From Closterium sp. Naga37s-1 (taxonomy: Eukaryota > Streptophyta > Zygnematophyceae > Desmidiales > Closteriaceae): DNA of 64,000 nucleotides. Positions 55,754 through 64,000 of the stretch are shown in pieces. The notes below the pieces were generated by a model that did no database searches, was not told the DNA's origin, and was given only the letters and a program-made list of their open reading frames with translations. How positions within the stretch are numbered: the stretch's first letter is position 1; each line of letters opens with the position of its first letter. The translations under genes and the position numbers were made by a program. Where the stretch lies: assembly GCA_947471745.1 (NCBI GenBank), contig CANJKZ010000092.1, forward strand, positions 620,001 to 684,000, in the 5' to 3' direction.

Positions 55754-55878
55754 TGTCAGATTTATATGACAGAGCTACTGTAGGCTATAGTGGGGTAGCA
55801 CATATGGGGTACAGTTTTCTAGGGTTTGTATTTTGTACCCAACTTTCCCTTAGTCATTTCATTCCTTGTTTCTTCTCA
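55754..55878 (+). repeat. 3' LTR of copia E3
   Basis: 125 bp, G variant, preceded by TATGGGGGTG and followed by target duplication TAGGG (55879-55883). Confidence 0.94.
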
Positions 55879-55883
55879 TAGGG

Positions 55884-55968
55884 TACATCTTAGCCAGTGT
55901 TATTAGATTGCACTAGCTTGTGTTCAACGTTGATGCAAATGTTGTAATAAGCCATTTGTAATGAGAAC
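55884..55968. other. Flank of the E array with a copy of the DIRS-like 3' repeat
   Basis: CCATTTGTAATGAGAAC at 55952-55968 repeats a segment of the spacer (31319 on). With the MITE skipped, the match continues at 56550 (TTGCCAATTGATAAG). This suggests a direct repeat belonging to the DIRS-like element end. Confidence 0.6.
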
Positions 55969-56541
55969 CAGGGCCCGTGCTAGGATTTGGGGCACCCTGA
56001 GGCCTCAGGGCACCTTTCCAGAATCGTAAAATATGCCCTGATTTGTCAGGGCAAATTTTCGAAGCCTTCCTGTATGTTCAGGGTTTTTTTCAGAAATCAA
56101 TCCTGACCTATCAGGGCAAAAAAACAAGTGTTCGCGGTTCAGATTGGTTGGTTGACAGAGTTATATACGTGAGGAGGTCCGATCCCAAAACCTTATCTAT
56201 CGGAAGTACCTTTCTACCAACTAGGCCACTTCTGGATTGTTGGGTGGTTGAATGAGCACTAAACGACGACTTGCCTACGGAGGGAGAAAATTTCCCCAGG
56301 AACGGGACCCCCCCCCCCCCCCAAAAAAAAAAAAAAACGCGTCAGGGCAGGCCTCGGCATTCATCCTGACGCTACAGGGAAGAACACTACAGCCATTCTG
56401 AATGTTCAGGGCATTTCATATAAAAACATCCTGAGACCTCACGGTTAAAATTTACACTGTTCTGAAATGACAGGGTAAATTTAAAACTGCATCCTGAATT
56501 CAGGGTAATCAGAATGTTTTGCCCTGATAACGTGGGGCCTG
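55969..56541. mobile_element. hAT-type MITE (573 bp)
   Basis: An 8-bp target duplication ATGAGAAC lies at 55961-55968 and 56542-56549. The ends are CAGGGCCCGTGC and, inverted, CAGGCCCCACG, matching the CAGG-type termini and 8-bp duplications of hAT elements. Subterminal CCCTGA...TCAGGG motifs recur in both orientations. A C-run then A-run lies near 56308-56336. No transposase frame: non-autonomous. Confidence 0.85.
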
Positions 56542-56549
56542 ATGAGAAC

Positions 56550-57640
56550 GTTGCCAATTGATAAGAAGCTTTCTCAATTCACTCTTGAATGAGATATCCC
56601 CAAATACGAAGCCAAATACGTACGTACGTACCATGAATTTGCTCGACTGTCCCAGCATCGTCGATAATTACGGCGGATGGTACGGCCGAACGTAAGATTC
56701 AGGCATCAACATGAACGAATGCAATTGTACAAATGAACAACAAGGTATGAGGTGGTATGAATGCTTCAAAATTAGCATTAAACTGCATCATATAGCAACA
56801 GAGGTTGATGGGGTCGTTGAAACAGTGAAAGCACGCTGCCCCAAAGACGACTAACAACCTCTAATTGCGTACATGAACATAATAATACCACACTTTGAAA
56901 CACACATACCACAAACACGAATACACACGCACATAAAAAACAACACTACGTAACAATTATGAATGCATCGAAGTGGATGTCGATGTACACCAATGTTGCA
57001 ACTGAGATTGATGGGGTCGTTGAAACAGCGAAAACACGCTGCCCCGACGACGATGACAACCCCAACTTACAAACACGATGCACACCAGCACCACACTTTC
57101 AAACAATCACAACCAGCTGACACGAATGACGTGTTCAACATGCACAAGCACACACTCTCACACACACATACACACGCGCACGGTCACGTATATATACACA
57201 TACATACATAATGAGGATGGAGAGCAAGCACAACAAAGAAGAGCAAGGAGTTCATAGAACATTTAACAATCACTGCTAGCCTGCCCACCTTTCCTATCCC
57301 TTTCACCCTCCCCTCCTCCTCGCCTCCAATCATTATCAAGTCTCCCTCCTTTATCCCCCCACCCTTTTCCACAATCCTTCTGATCCGCACGATGCGGCTC
57401 CCACACCCTGCAAGGCACATAGGTCAAGCAAAAATATACTGCTGTGAGTGAATGCAGAGAAAATTGAGATGACGAGCACACACTTTAATCTGAAATTTGA
57501 TAAATAGATGTGGATTGAAACAACATGGAAATTGACTCAGAAAAAGGAAAACAATGCTCGCAACAAAAGCAACCGAATTTGACAACTTACAAAAGTTTCT
57601 CTGGCGTCAAGCACACCACGCGTGCAACGCGTTGGGCATC
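56550..57640. other. Non-coding region with an imperfect duplication
   Basis: No gene supported. GATGGGGTCGTTGAAACAG occurs at about 56809 and 57011 within an imperfect direct duplication of roughly 200 bp (about 56760-56925 and 56965-57120). CA-rich microsatellite and TATATACACATACATACATA at 57150-57210. Confidence 0.6.
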
Positions 57641-57659
57641 AGCACGTTAGAAGTCGCCA

Positions 57660-58195
57660 GAGCGCAGCGGGATAGCCCCGGCAATGCGTGAGCGCACTGC
57701 AGCAAGCCGTGGGCGCATGGCAGCAAGCCGTGGGCGCATGGCAGCAAGGCATGAGCGCATGGCAGCAAGGAGTGAGCGCAGGGCAGCAAGGTGTGAGCGC
57801 ATGGCAGCAAGGCATGGCAGCAAGGCACGGCAGCAAGGCGTGAGCGCACGGCAGCAAGGCGTGAGCGCACGGCAGCAAGGCGTGAGCGCACGGCAGCAAG
57901 GCGTGAGCGCACGGCAGCAAGGCGTGAGCGCACGGCAGCAAGGCGTGAGCGCACGGCAGCAAGGCGTGAGCGCACGGCAGCAAGGCGTGAGCGCATGGCA
58001 GCAAGGCATGAGCGCATGGCAGCAAGGCATGAGCGCATGGCAGCAAGGCGTGAGCGCAGGGCAGCAAGGCACGGTAGCAAGGCACGGCAGCAAGGCACAG
58101 CAGCAAGGCACGGCAGCAAGGAGTGAGTGCACGGCAGCGAGTGAGCGCACGGCACCAAGGCGTGAGCTGCGCTCGGCAGCAAGGCAGGCAGCGCG
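57660..58195. repeat. 21-bp minisatellite
   Basis: About 25 copies of a unit like GGCAGCAAGGCGTGAGCGCA, near-perfect from 57838 to 57990 and more variable outside. Because 21 is divisible by three and the unit lacks stops in several frames, long frames of 7-residue repeats open on both strands. I do not regard these as genes. Confidence 0.88.
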
Positions 58196-58504
58196 CCAAG
58201 CCGCCAGTGCGCTGGGGAAAGGCCTCAGCGCCGCCAGATAGCTATACAGACGAAGAATGAAAGAAATAAACAAAACAGCTCTCATTCCGCCATTGCCTCA
58301 CCCTTAGCTCGAACTCTTGCACGTCCTCTCGTCATCCCCTATTTTCTGTCCCTAACTCCCTTCACTCACCGATTTGTGATGATGATGTTCGCACCCGCCG
58401 GTGTTGTGCCGCTGCCGAAAAGAGGCACTCCCAGGTGAAGGTGAGACACCTGGAGGATGAGAGTGGGGAACAGGAAGGAATCCGCCAGGTTGTGGTTATC
58501 ACGC

Positions 58505-58985
58505 CTGGAATCACGGCGCGAACGTCCTCCGGGGCAGCGCAAACGGCGCGAACGCCCACGGGGGCAGCGCACACGGCACGACAGCCGCCGGGGGCAGCCC
58601 ACATTGCGCGAACGCCCCGGGGGGCAGCGCACATTGCGCGAACGCCCCGGGGGGCAGCGCTGACGTCGCGACAGCCGCCGGCGCACATGGCGCGAACGCC
58701 CCCGGGGGCAGCGCACACGGCGCGACAGCCGCCGGGGGCAGCGCTCACGGCGCGAATGCCCCCGGAGGCAGCGCTTACGGCGCGACAGCCGCCGGGGGCA
58801 GCGCTCACGGCGCGAACGCCCCTGGGGCCAGTGCTCAGGGCGCGACAGCCGCCGGGAACAGCGCACACGGCGCGAACGCCCCCGGGGGCAGCGCACACGG
58901 CGCGAACGCCCCCGGGGGCAGCGCCCACGGCGCTAACGCCCCTGGGGGCAGCGCTCATGACGCTAACGTCCTATGCCCCATCGGT
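58505..58985. repeat. 30-bp minisatellite with two alternating unit types
   Basis: About 15 copies of a 30-bp unit, GCGCGAACGCCCCCGGGGGC plus AGCGCACACG, alternating with a variant in which CGAACGCCCCC is replaced by CGACAGCCGCC. The 30-bp period gives 10-residue repeats in open frames of both strands (up to 198 codons on the minus strand, 58362-58958). No known protein is recognised. Confidence 0.85.
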
Positions 58986-59363
58986 CTAGGGCGCAGCGCT
59001 TACGCACGAGCGCCTTATGCTAGCGGCCTATTCCCAACGTCCTAGGCGCGACCTCCATATGCTCTATTAAACTGATGTTGCTTAGTATCCATTAGTACCT
59101 GAGAAAAGAGCGTGAGTGGTTTCACTTGAGAAGCAAGAAAGTGGTCGGGTGATGAGCAAGTTTGAGCAAGAATGGTTGGCAATGGTGAACGAAACCCTAG
59201 GTGGAGGCCCTCCGCTGAAGGCAACGGTGGTTCAGCTGATTCCAGGTCAGCAAACTCACTAGAGATGTCCCTGTACTGAAAGTCCCTAAGAAGTTCAGAA
59301 TCTCTCTTTCAAATGACAGCTTCCAAGAATTTCAAAAATTGTTTTCTAGTTTTATCTTTATAA
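58986..59363. other. Intergenic stretch, nothing recognised
   Basis: Mixed sequence between the minisatellite and the Harbinger-type MITE. Only short chance frames are seen. Confidence 0.5.
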
Positions 59364-59525
59364 GGGTCCGTTCTTGGCCCATGTCAAGCTTCGGGCCAAG
59401 TTTTCCTGGTGTCAGGCCCCTCCAGGGAGGTCTGACACAAATCGTAAAATTTGCCTCCTACCCGTCAATTCCACCTCGTGTCAACCAGCCTGGCCCGAAG
59501 TTTGACATGGGCCAATAACGTACCC
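59364..59525. mobile_element. PIF/Harbinger (Tourist-like) MITE, 162 bp
   Basis: Terminal inverted repeats of about 35 bp with few mismatches, GGGTCCGTTCTTGGCCCATG against GGGTACGTTATTGGCCCATG, flanked by TAA (59361-59363 and 59526-59528). GGG-type ends with TWA duplications are those of Tourist/PIF MITEs. No coding capacity. Confidence 0.82.
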
Positions 59526-59845
59526 TAATAGTATTTCCTAATTCTTTGATAATATCCTAAATCTGGGCCCCTTGCCAGAAAATATTTCATTCTTACTATC
59601 CAGGTACTGTATTCAATATTATAAATTGTGACGCATTTAGTAGGTTGATTGTTATATTTTTTGTCTGATTGTTGTAGAATCATTATGTTATTTTGTCACT
59701 ATATGTATTTTGCCAATTTGCGCTATTGGTTGCCTGTAAGGGACTGTATTAGGAAGTAAAGAATACTAAAGGTAACATTTAAAAAACCTACACACTACGC
59801 AACCCGTCCGACGATTTCACGTCGAGCCTTGTTTAATGTATTAAC

Positions 59846-59950
59846 ACATTTTGTATGTGCCGATACAAGACAAGCGGATAATAGAAACACTTTGTATGTG
59901 CCGATGCATTTTGTATGTGCCGATGCATTTTGTATGTGCCGATACAAGAT
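59846..59950. repeat. Short tandem repeat of a 19-bp unit
   Basis: Four copies of CATTTTGTATGTGCCGAT(A/G)-like units; the first and last are followed by ACAAGA. Confidence 0.8.
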
Positions 59951-61461
59951 ATGCATATTGATTTATGATGTAGAAAGCTTCTTTTATGCATAATCCAGAA
60001 CATATTTGCACATATTGATTTAATCGAGAGCCAGCATAGTGGAACAGAATTGGTATGGAAACTAAATGCCATAAAATTCAGTTTTTTTAAAATATTATCA
60101 GAGTCATAATGTATTATCTTTTTAATCAAAGCATGTGAACTCTCATGCACAAAGGTGCAGATATTGAATCATAAAACGGATGCGTGTATAAGAGAAACAG
60201 TGGCGAGTCTCTCTCGACGGACCCTCAACAAATAGTTTTTACAACAGGTTTCCTCAGTGAACTGTAGCCGAGCTGCCAGAAGCTGGGCTGGGCAACTGTC
60301 TGTTCTCTACCGCATGTCATGGGCACTACAGTATCTAATCTGTTCACCGCAACGTGATGACGACCGATGTGTCAGCTCTGCCACGACAGGTGAAGGATGG
60401 CTTCCACGTGAACTGTAGAATATGCATTATGTTCTGGACTTTACAAGTACCCCTAATGACAAGTGTACTATTATGCCTGCATTTTGATTTGCTCAAGCCT
60501 CAAGAAGTTGTCGATATGTCCACACGTTCAAAATGGGACCTCAATTTCCACTGCAAAAGCTAGCGGGGCATGAAGGACGTGGTGTTTGTGTGTGAACATG
60601 AGGAATGAAGGCAATGGACGCTAGCTTTCCCCCAGTGAGCGGAGTTTGGAACTTCCCATTCTTGAACTCCAAATTTAAAAATTTGTCAAATACATTCATC
60701 GCAATCCAGCACAAGCTTGGGTTCCGATACACGAGTTCTATGCTTGCTTGGGTTCCCATACACAAGTCGCATACACATTCAAGTTCCCTACATGGAGCAG
60801 TGAGTGGAACTCCAAAATGAATATCTGCTCGAAAGGGTTCTTCATCATTGGAGGGCTCAAGCTCTCCGTTCTGAACAGTGGGGTCAAGTGTGCAAGTTCG
60901 ACCCTTTCTCGAAGCACCTTGCCTCCGCTGAGTGGACGAAATGACCACATGCACAATGAAGCATTTTAGCCAATGGCGCTTTCTCGAAGTGCTAGGTCTG
61001 TTTAATGCTCCTCAGACGGTTGAGGGCCAGCTAGAATCCGTTGCTTGCTACACTACACACACCCCGAACCTGCATTTTTATAGACACCCAGAGACAATGG
61101 TCACCACAACCAGAAGGCATTTCCGTCTTTTGAAACAAACTGAGCGGAAGGCGGATTGGCAATGACAAAGTTGCTGCTTGCCGTCATCTCGCGAAGGTGG
61201 GTACCCTCAGGTGTATTTGTTTGACCCGTTGTGAAATTTCCGAGCTGAAACTGGGCGGATATCACAACGTACCTTTCAAAGACAGACTACACCCTAAATA
61301 GGTGTTGCTTTACTGCACAACAATCGTAACCGTGTACACCCTCTTTCTCAACATTCTCACCTTGCGCGACTCGCCGCTACAGTACTTGTCTCTTGCGATC
61401 TGGTGCCATTAAACGTTCCAAGCAACCTGGGGGGAAAAGCTGAACCACGTGACAAACTGGC
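59951..61461. other. Intergenic region without a supported gene
   Basis: AT-rich DNA. Minus-strand frames at 60541-60954 (137 codons) and others up to 105 codons show no motif that I recognise. GGTTCC-ATACAC phrases repeat around 60719-60768. Confidence 0.45.
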
Positions 61462-62280
61462 TCAAAGGCGAAAAAAAACCAGTAATCGCTGTATACCCTT
61501 CGCTGTAAACCCTAAACCCTCTGAACGTGGTGACGTTCTACAACCCGTGTATGTTCTGCAACCAGATTCTCTACTAGCGCGAAATAGGGTGTACAGAACT
61601 TCCTCACAACACTGCGCATACAGTATTTTACAGACTTCAACAGAAGCCATCTCATTCCGACAGTTATCACCCCGGCATCCAAGTTTGATCCTGTGTGTTG
61701 TGTTGTTGTTGAGTTGACCCACCTTGTGCCCCGGAATAGCGGTCACCCTGGCTTCCCGTCCCCGACGAGACGGGACGTGACCGACCGTCGCGAATTTGCC
61801 TTGTTGAACGCTGACATCATCGTCACCGTTAGGTGACGAGAGCATCACATGTACATTGCTCGAGGACATGGCATTTATCATAACGATCGTTGCCATTGAT
61901 TCGTCCGCATTTAATAGCACAAAGCTTGTCCAGCCTGCCAGCTGCGTCCAAAGATACGTCCAGCTGGAGGCTCTAAAGATCTCCACAAGGCATCCGAGAT
62001 GTAGATTCGGGTACAAACCAGGGCAAAATTTTCGTTTTTGAAAGCACGGAAGGCTCCGGGCTCCCCTGAGAAAAGACCCTGAAGAATCAGCAATCCCTCG
62101 AAAGTTTCCCTTCCTCGTCCGTGTGTTTTTCCCAAAATCCGAAAACGCACAACAGCGGTTCATCACCTTAGGCGCAAGAGGCTCTGAAACGCCCAAGTCA
62201 GATGGGCAAGGACTAACAAACCTAACACTTACATCATATCTGATTGCACTTATAGGCATCTTTGCATTCGACAGCCCCAC
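61462..62280 (-). CDS. Hypothetical 272-codon frame, probably not a gene
   Basis: Open frame from ATG 62280 to the stop at 61462. It has no recognised domain, and its composition does not resemble the strongly GC3-rich bHLH gene next door. A telo-box-like AAACCCTAAACCC lies within it (about 61508-61520). The length is somewhat above chance for this base composition, so it is recorded, but transcription or conservation evidence would be required to accept it. Confidence 0.15.
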   Translation of the reverse strand: MGLSNAKMPISAIRYDVSVRFVSPCPSDLGVSEPLAPKVMNRCCAFSDFGKNTRTRKGNFRGIADSSGSFLRGARSLPCFQKRKFCPGLYPNLHLGCLVEIFRASSWTYLWTQLAGWTSFVLLNADESMATIVMINAMSSSNVHVMLSSPNGDDDVSVQQGKFATVGHVPSRRGREARVTAIPGHKVGQLNNNTTHRIKLGCRGDNCRNEMASVEVCKILYAQCCEEVLYTLFRASRESGCRTYTGCRTSPRSEGLGFTAKGIQRLLVFFRL

Positions 62281-62339
62281 ACAGAAACTAGTACCGAGCT
62301 AATAGCTCACGATGGTTTTCGAAACAATACTGAAAGACC

Positions 62340-62471
62340 CGAATGCTCGGCCAAATCATCCGGAAATGATCCGGATTTTTTAAAACAATCCTGACGAATC
62401 AGGATTCACTGGAAAAACATACGGAATGTACCTGAGAATCAGGATGTTTACCCTGATACCGAGAGCCCTGG
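62340..62471. repeat. Fragment related to the hAT-type MITE
   Basis: ATCAGGATGTTTACCCTGAT near 62441-62460, followed by ACCGAGAGCCCTG, resembles the right end of the 55969-56541 MITE. Palindromic ATCCGG and CCTGA/TCAGG motifs precede it. The opposite terminus and a target duplication were not found. Confidence 0.5.
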
Positions 62472-62929
62472 TACCAACAGTCCCCACGGTCAACCGCCAG
62501 AGACACCATCCCCTGCCTCAGTCAACACGGCAAAAGACTGCCTTGTAGCCGCATTTTCCGTGACTGCCCTCTTGCACATTTGCCCCCGCGAAATCCACCG
62601 CCATTGAGCCAAATCCCATCCATCCAACCTTCATCGATTCCTCCCCCCTTGCTTCCATCCCGAAAAAGCCGACTTTATAACGCGGTTGTTTCTACGGGGT
62701 AGATTCATTTAACTCAAGTCACCCGCGTCCTTCCTTGCCGAACAAACCAGCTACGTGCCTTCCATCAATACTCACCCTTTTTACCCATTCGGCTCGAGAT
62801 AAAAGCAGCTGTGATTCAGATGCACGTCATCAACTTGGTTTTTCCGCACTTTTTTCACCATCACCAGAACCGAAGCTGCATTCCAGAGCTTCTGGGATTC
62901 TGACTTGCGCGAAACGCAACTCGCACACT
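62472..62929 (+). promoter_or_regulatory. Upstream region of the bHLH gene
   Basis: TTTATAA at 62674-62680 within GACTTTATAACGCGG is a reasonable TATA box about 250 bp before the ATG. The rest is pyrimidine-rich, with no other site that I can assign. The frame upstream of ATG 62930 is open for more than 100 bp but has no earlier in-frame ATG in the part traced. Confidence 0.35.
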
Positions 62930-64000
62930 ATGACGTCTCCCTTGTGTTTTCAGTCCGACGGAGCCAGCGGAGCATTTCCCGCTGGCTTTACCGGTACTAA
63001 CTGGTTCGCCCAACATCTCCTCGAGGCTTGCGGCGGTAACGGCGGCGGCGGATCCGGCGTACACGGCGGCGTTTTCGGCAGCGCACAGAGCACATTACTT
63101 GCAGCATCGGGAGAAACTCAGCTCCCTTCAGCGCTTCCTGTTACAATGCCTTCAGACGCGGACACTCACTTCGCCGCCGCGTCTTCCGCCGTGCCGTCCG
63201 CGCCTATGACGCACGAGGACGAGATATTTCTGGCTCAGCTACAGGCGATGCTACAGGAGCCATGCGGTGGCAATGCAGCCGGCATCAGCCCCGTCGGGAC
63301 GCTTGGCGGCGAGCAACACCCTACTTCCGCCGCCCCCGCGCCGACCGCTCCCGCAGGCCCTACATTTGGCGCTGCTCAGGCAGCGGCAGATAACTCGAGG
63401 CGGCGGGAACATTCCAACGGCCTCCCTCTACCTCTGCCGCTGCGCGCGGCGAAAAGTGTGAAGACGTCTCCGCAATCTTGGCCCGGATCGCCTGTGCGAG
63501 CTCCGCTCAACGCGCCACGTTCGGCATTGGACAGCTCGCCCCTCAGAAGAGCCCTAACGGCGGAAAGGACGAATTTCTCCGACCCGCGTCTCGGGGAGGC
63601 TAAGTTCGGAGGTAATCTGTCGCGCCTCGCTTCCATGCCATTAGACCGCGCGAACGCGGCGGCTTCCATGGATGCACCCGCGGCGGCGACCTCGCCCAAG
63701 CGGAGCGCGTCTGGCGACGGCATGGGCTGCCTTTCTGATGAGCCACAACGCTCAAGCGGATCTGGTTCCGCTTCCGCGTCTCCCGCCCCTTCCGCTGGGG
63801 TTTCTGCTAAAAATGCTGCCACTCCGGGCGTTTCCGGCGCGGACGGTTCCGCGGGAAGGGGCCCTTCACAGCTCTCGCGACAGCAGTCTGGGAAAGGCGG
63901 CGGAAGATTCGGACAGCAGATCAAGCCAAAAAGCATGACGGAGAAGCACCGGAGGGAGAAGATCAGCGAGGGAATGAATCGGCTGCGTATGGTGGTTGAT
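62930..64000 (+). CDS. bHLH transcription factor, N-terminal part (runs off window)
   Basis: A frame of 357 codons is open from ATG 62930 (MTSPLCFQSDG) to the window end. Residues 1 to about 330 are Ala/Ser/Gly/Pro-rich and look disordered; a short acidic/hydrophobic patch (DEIFLAQLQAML, about residues 101-112) could be an activation or partner-binding helix. At the end the basic region KSMTEKHRREKISEGMNRLR starts at about residue 334, with the E-box-reading Glu338 and Arg341/Arg342 present. The usual G-box His is replaced by Lys. Helix 1 begins (MNRLRMVVD) and is cut by the window edge. A pyrimidine tract plus CAG just after the ATG (about 62938-62953) could be a splice acceptor, so the true start may be in an upstream exon. 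The subfamily cannot be assigned without the rest. Confidence 0.85.
   Translation, partial: MTSPLCFQSDGASGAFPAGFTGTNWFAQHLLEACGGNGGGGSGVHGGVFGSAQSTLLAASGETQLPSALPVTMPSDADTHFAAASSAVPSAPMTHEDEIFLAQLQAMLQEPCGGNAAGISPVGTLGGEQHPTSAAPAPTAPAGPTFGAAQAAADNSRRREHSNGLPLPLPLRAAKSVKTSPQSWPGSPVRAPLNAPRSALDSSPLRRALTAERTNFSDPRLGEAKFGGNLSRLASMPLDRANAAASMDAPAAATSPKRSASGDGMGCLSDEPQRSSGSGSASASPAPSAGVSAKNAATPGVSGADGSAGRGPSQLSRQQSGKGGGRFGQQIKPKSMTEKHRREKISEGMNRLRMVVD

Larger units (their letters stand above)
31286..55878 (+). repeat. Tandem array: three copies of a 7.76-kb unit (spacer plus full copia E)
   Basis: Units 31286-40351 (7763 bp without its 1303-bp insertion), 40352-48114 (7763 bp) and 48115-55878 (7764 bp). 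Each is CCGGA-spacer-TAGGG followed by LTR-gag-pol-LTR. Only the outermost ends carry matching TAGGG (31607-31611, 55879-55883). The inner right-hand LTRs (40227-40351, 47990-48114) share an A in GGTACAATTTTC; all other LTRs have G. This is the pattern of unequal exchange between two neighbouring E insertions. Confidence 0.85.
48441..55878 (+). mobile_element. Copia element E3, full length with intact gag-pol
   Basis: LTRs 48441-48565 and 55754-55878 look identical, and the right LTR is followed by TAGGG, matching the TAGGG before E1 (31607-31611). It is thus the right-hand end of the original insertion. The leader has one extra C in a C-run near 48824 relative to E2. Confidence 0.95.

Noticed and set aside
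57684-58241. Protein-coding gene of 185 codons in the 21-bp repeat
   Set aside because: Several frames on both strands are equally open because of the period. No conserved non-repeat domain or promoter is seen.
60541-60954. 137-codon minus-strand gene
   Set aside because: No recognisable motif, and overlapping frames on the opposite strand are nearly as long. Insufficient support.
61508-61520. Interstitial telomeric repeat
   Set aside because: Only about one and a half AAACCCT units; too short to call telomeric.
62340-62471. A second complete hAT-type MITE
   Set aside because: Only the right end resembles the family; no left terminus or 8-bp duplication could be found.

Overview
The window looks like repeat-rich nuclear DNA from a green-lineage eukaryote, most likely a streptophyte (charophyte-type alga or early land plant). 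It is packed with Ty1/copia LTR retrotransposons primed from initiator tRNA-Met, carries a DIRS-type tyrosine-recombinase retroelement (known from green algae, not expected in flowering plants), and ends in a plant-type bHLH transcription factor gene. No bacterial operon, rRNA gene, CRISPR array or conventional tRNA gene was seen. The species cannot be fixed from the sequence alone.

Layout. (1) 1-8509: copia element A, whose gag-pol is dead (stops, frameshift, in-frame deletion) and which is split by a 1510-bp non-autonomous LTR element (4765-6274). (2) 8510-8936: AT-rich spacer. (3) 8937-27593: one old copia element C (LTRs about 4% diverged, TSD TTTTT) opened by three later insertions: intact copia B (10108-17535, TSD GCTGC), a three-LTR concatemer of a miniature LTR element (18233-18841, TSD AAACG) and antisense copia D (20389-27305, TSD TAAAC). 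(4) about 27792-31611: a broken DIRS-like element with RT/RNase H and tyrosine recombinase, hit by a second miniature LTR concatemer (27949-28437, TSD GATGC) and a solo copia LTR (31161-31285, TSD CCGGA). (5) 31612-55878: three tandem full-length copies of copia family E separated by identical 326-bp spacers, flanked as a block by TAGGG. E1 carries a 1298-bp antisense non-autonomous LTR element; E2 and E3 have intact 1991-codon gag-pol frames. (6) 55879-62929: low-coding DNA with a hAT-type MITE, a Harbinger-type MITE, two coding-length minisatellites and short duplications. (7) 62930-64000: 5' part of a bHLH gene running off the window.

How it works together. Copia families A-E encode gag, aspartic protease, integrase (D-X68-D-X35-E), reverse transcriptase (YVDD) and RNase H in a single frame, with unusually short LTRs (125-135 bp). 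The non-autonomous elements share their primer-binding site, polypurine tract and TGTC ends and are probably mobilised in trans. The most unusual object is the miniature LTR element: its LTR end, primer-binding site and internal segment together spell a tRNA-like D arm, anticodon arm and T arm with consensus RNA polymerase III A and B boxes, and a T4 terminator lies just upstream of each A box. It may be a pol III-driven miniature retrotransposon. I know of a 5S-rRNA-based analogue (Cassandra) but not of a tRNA-based one.
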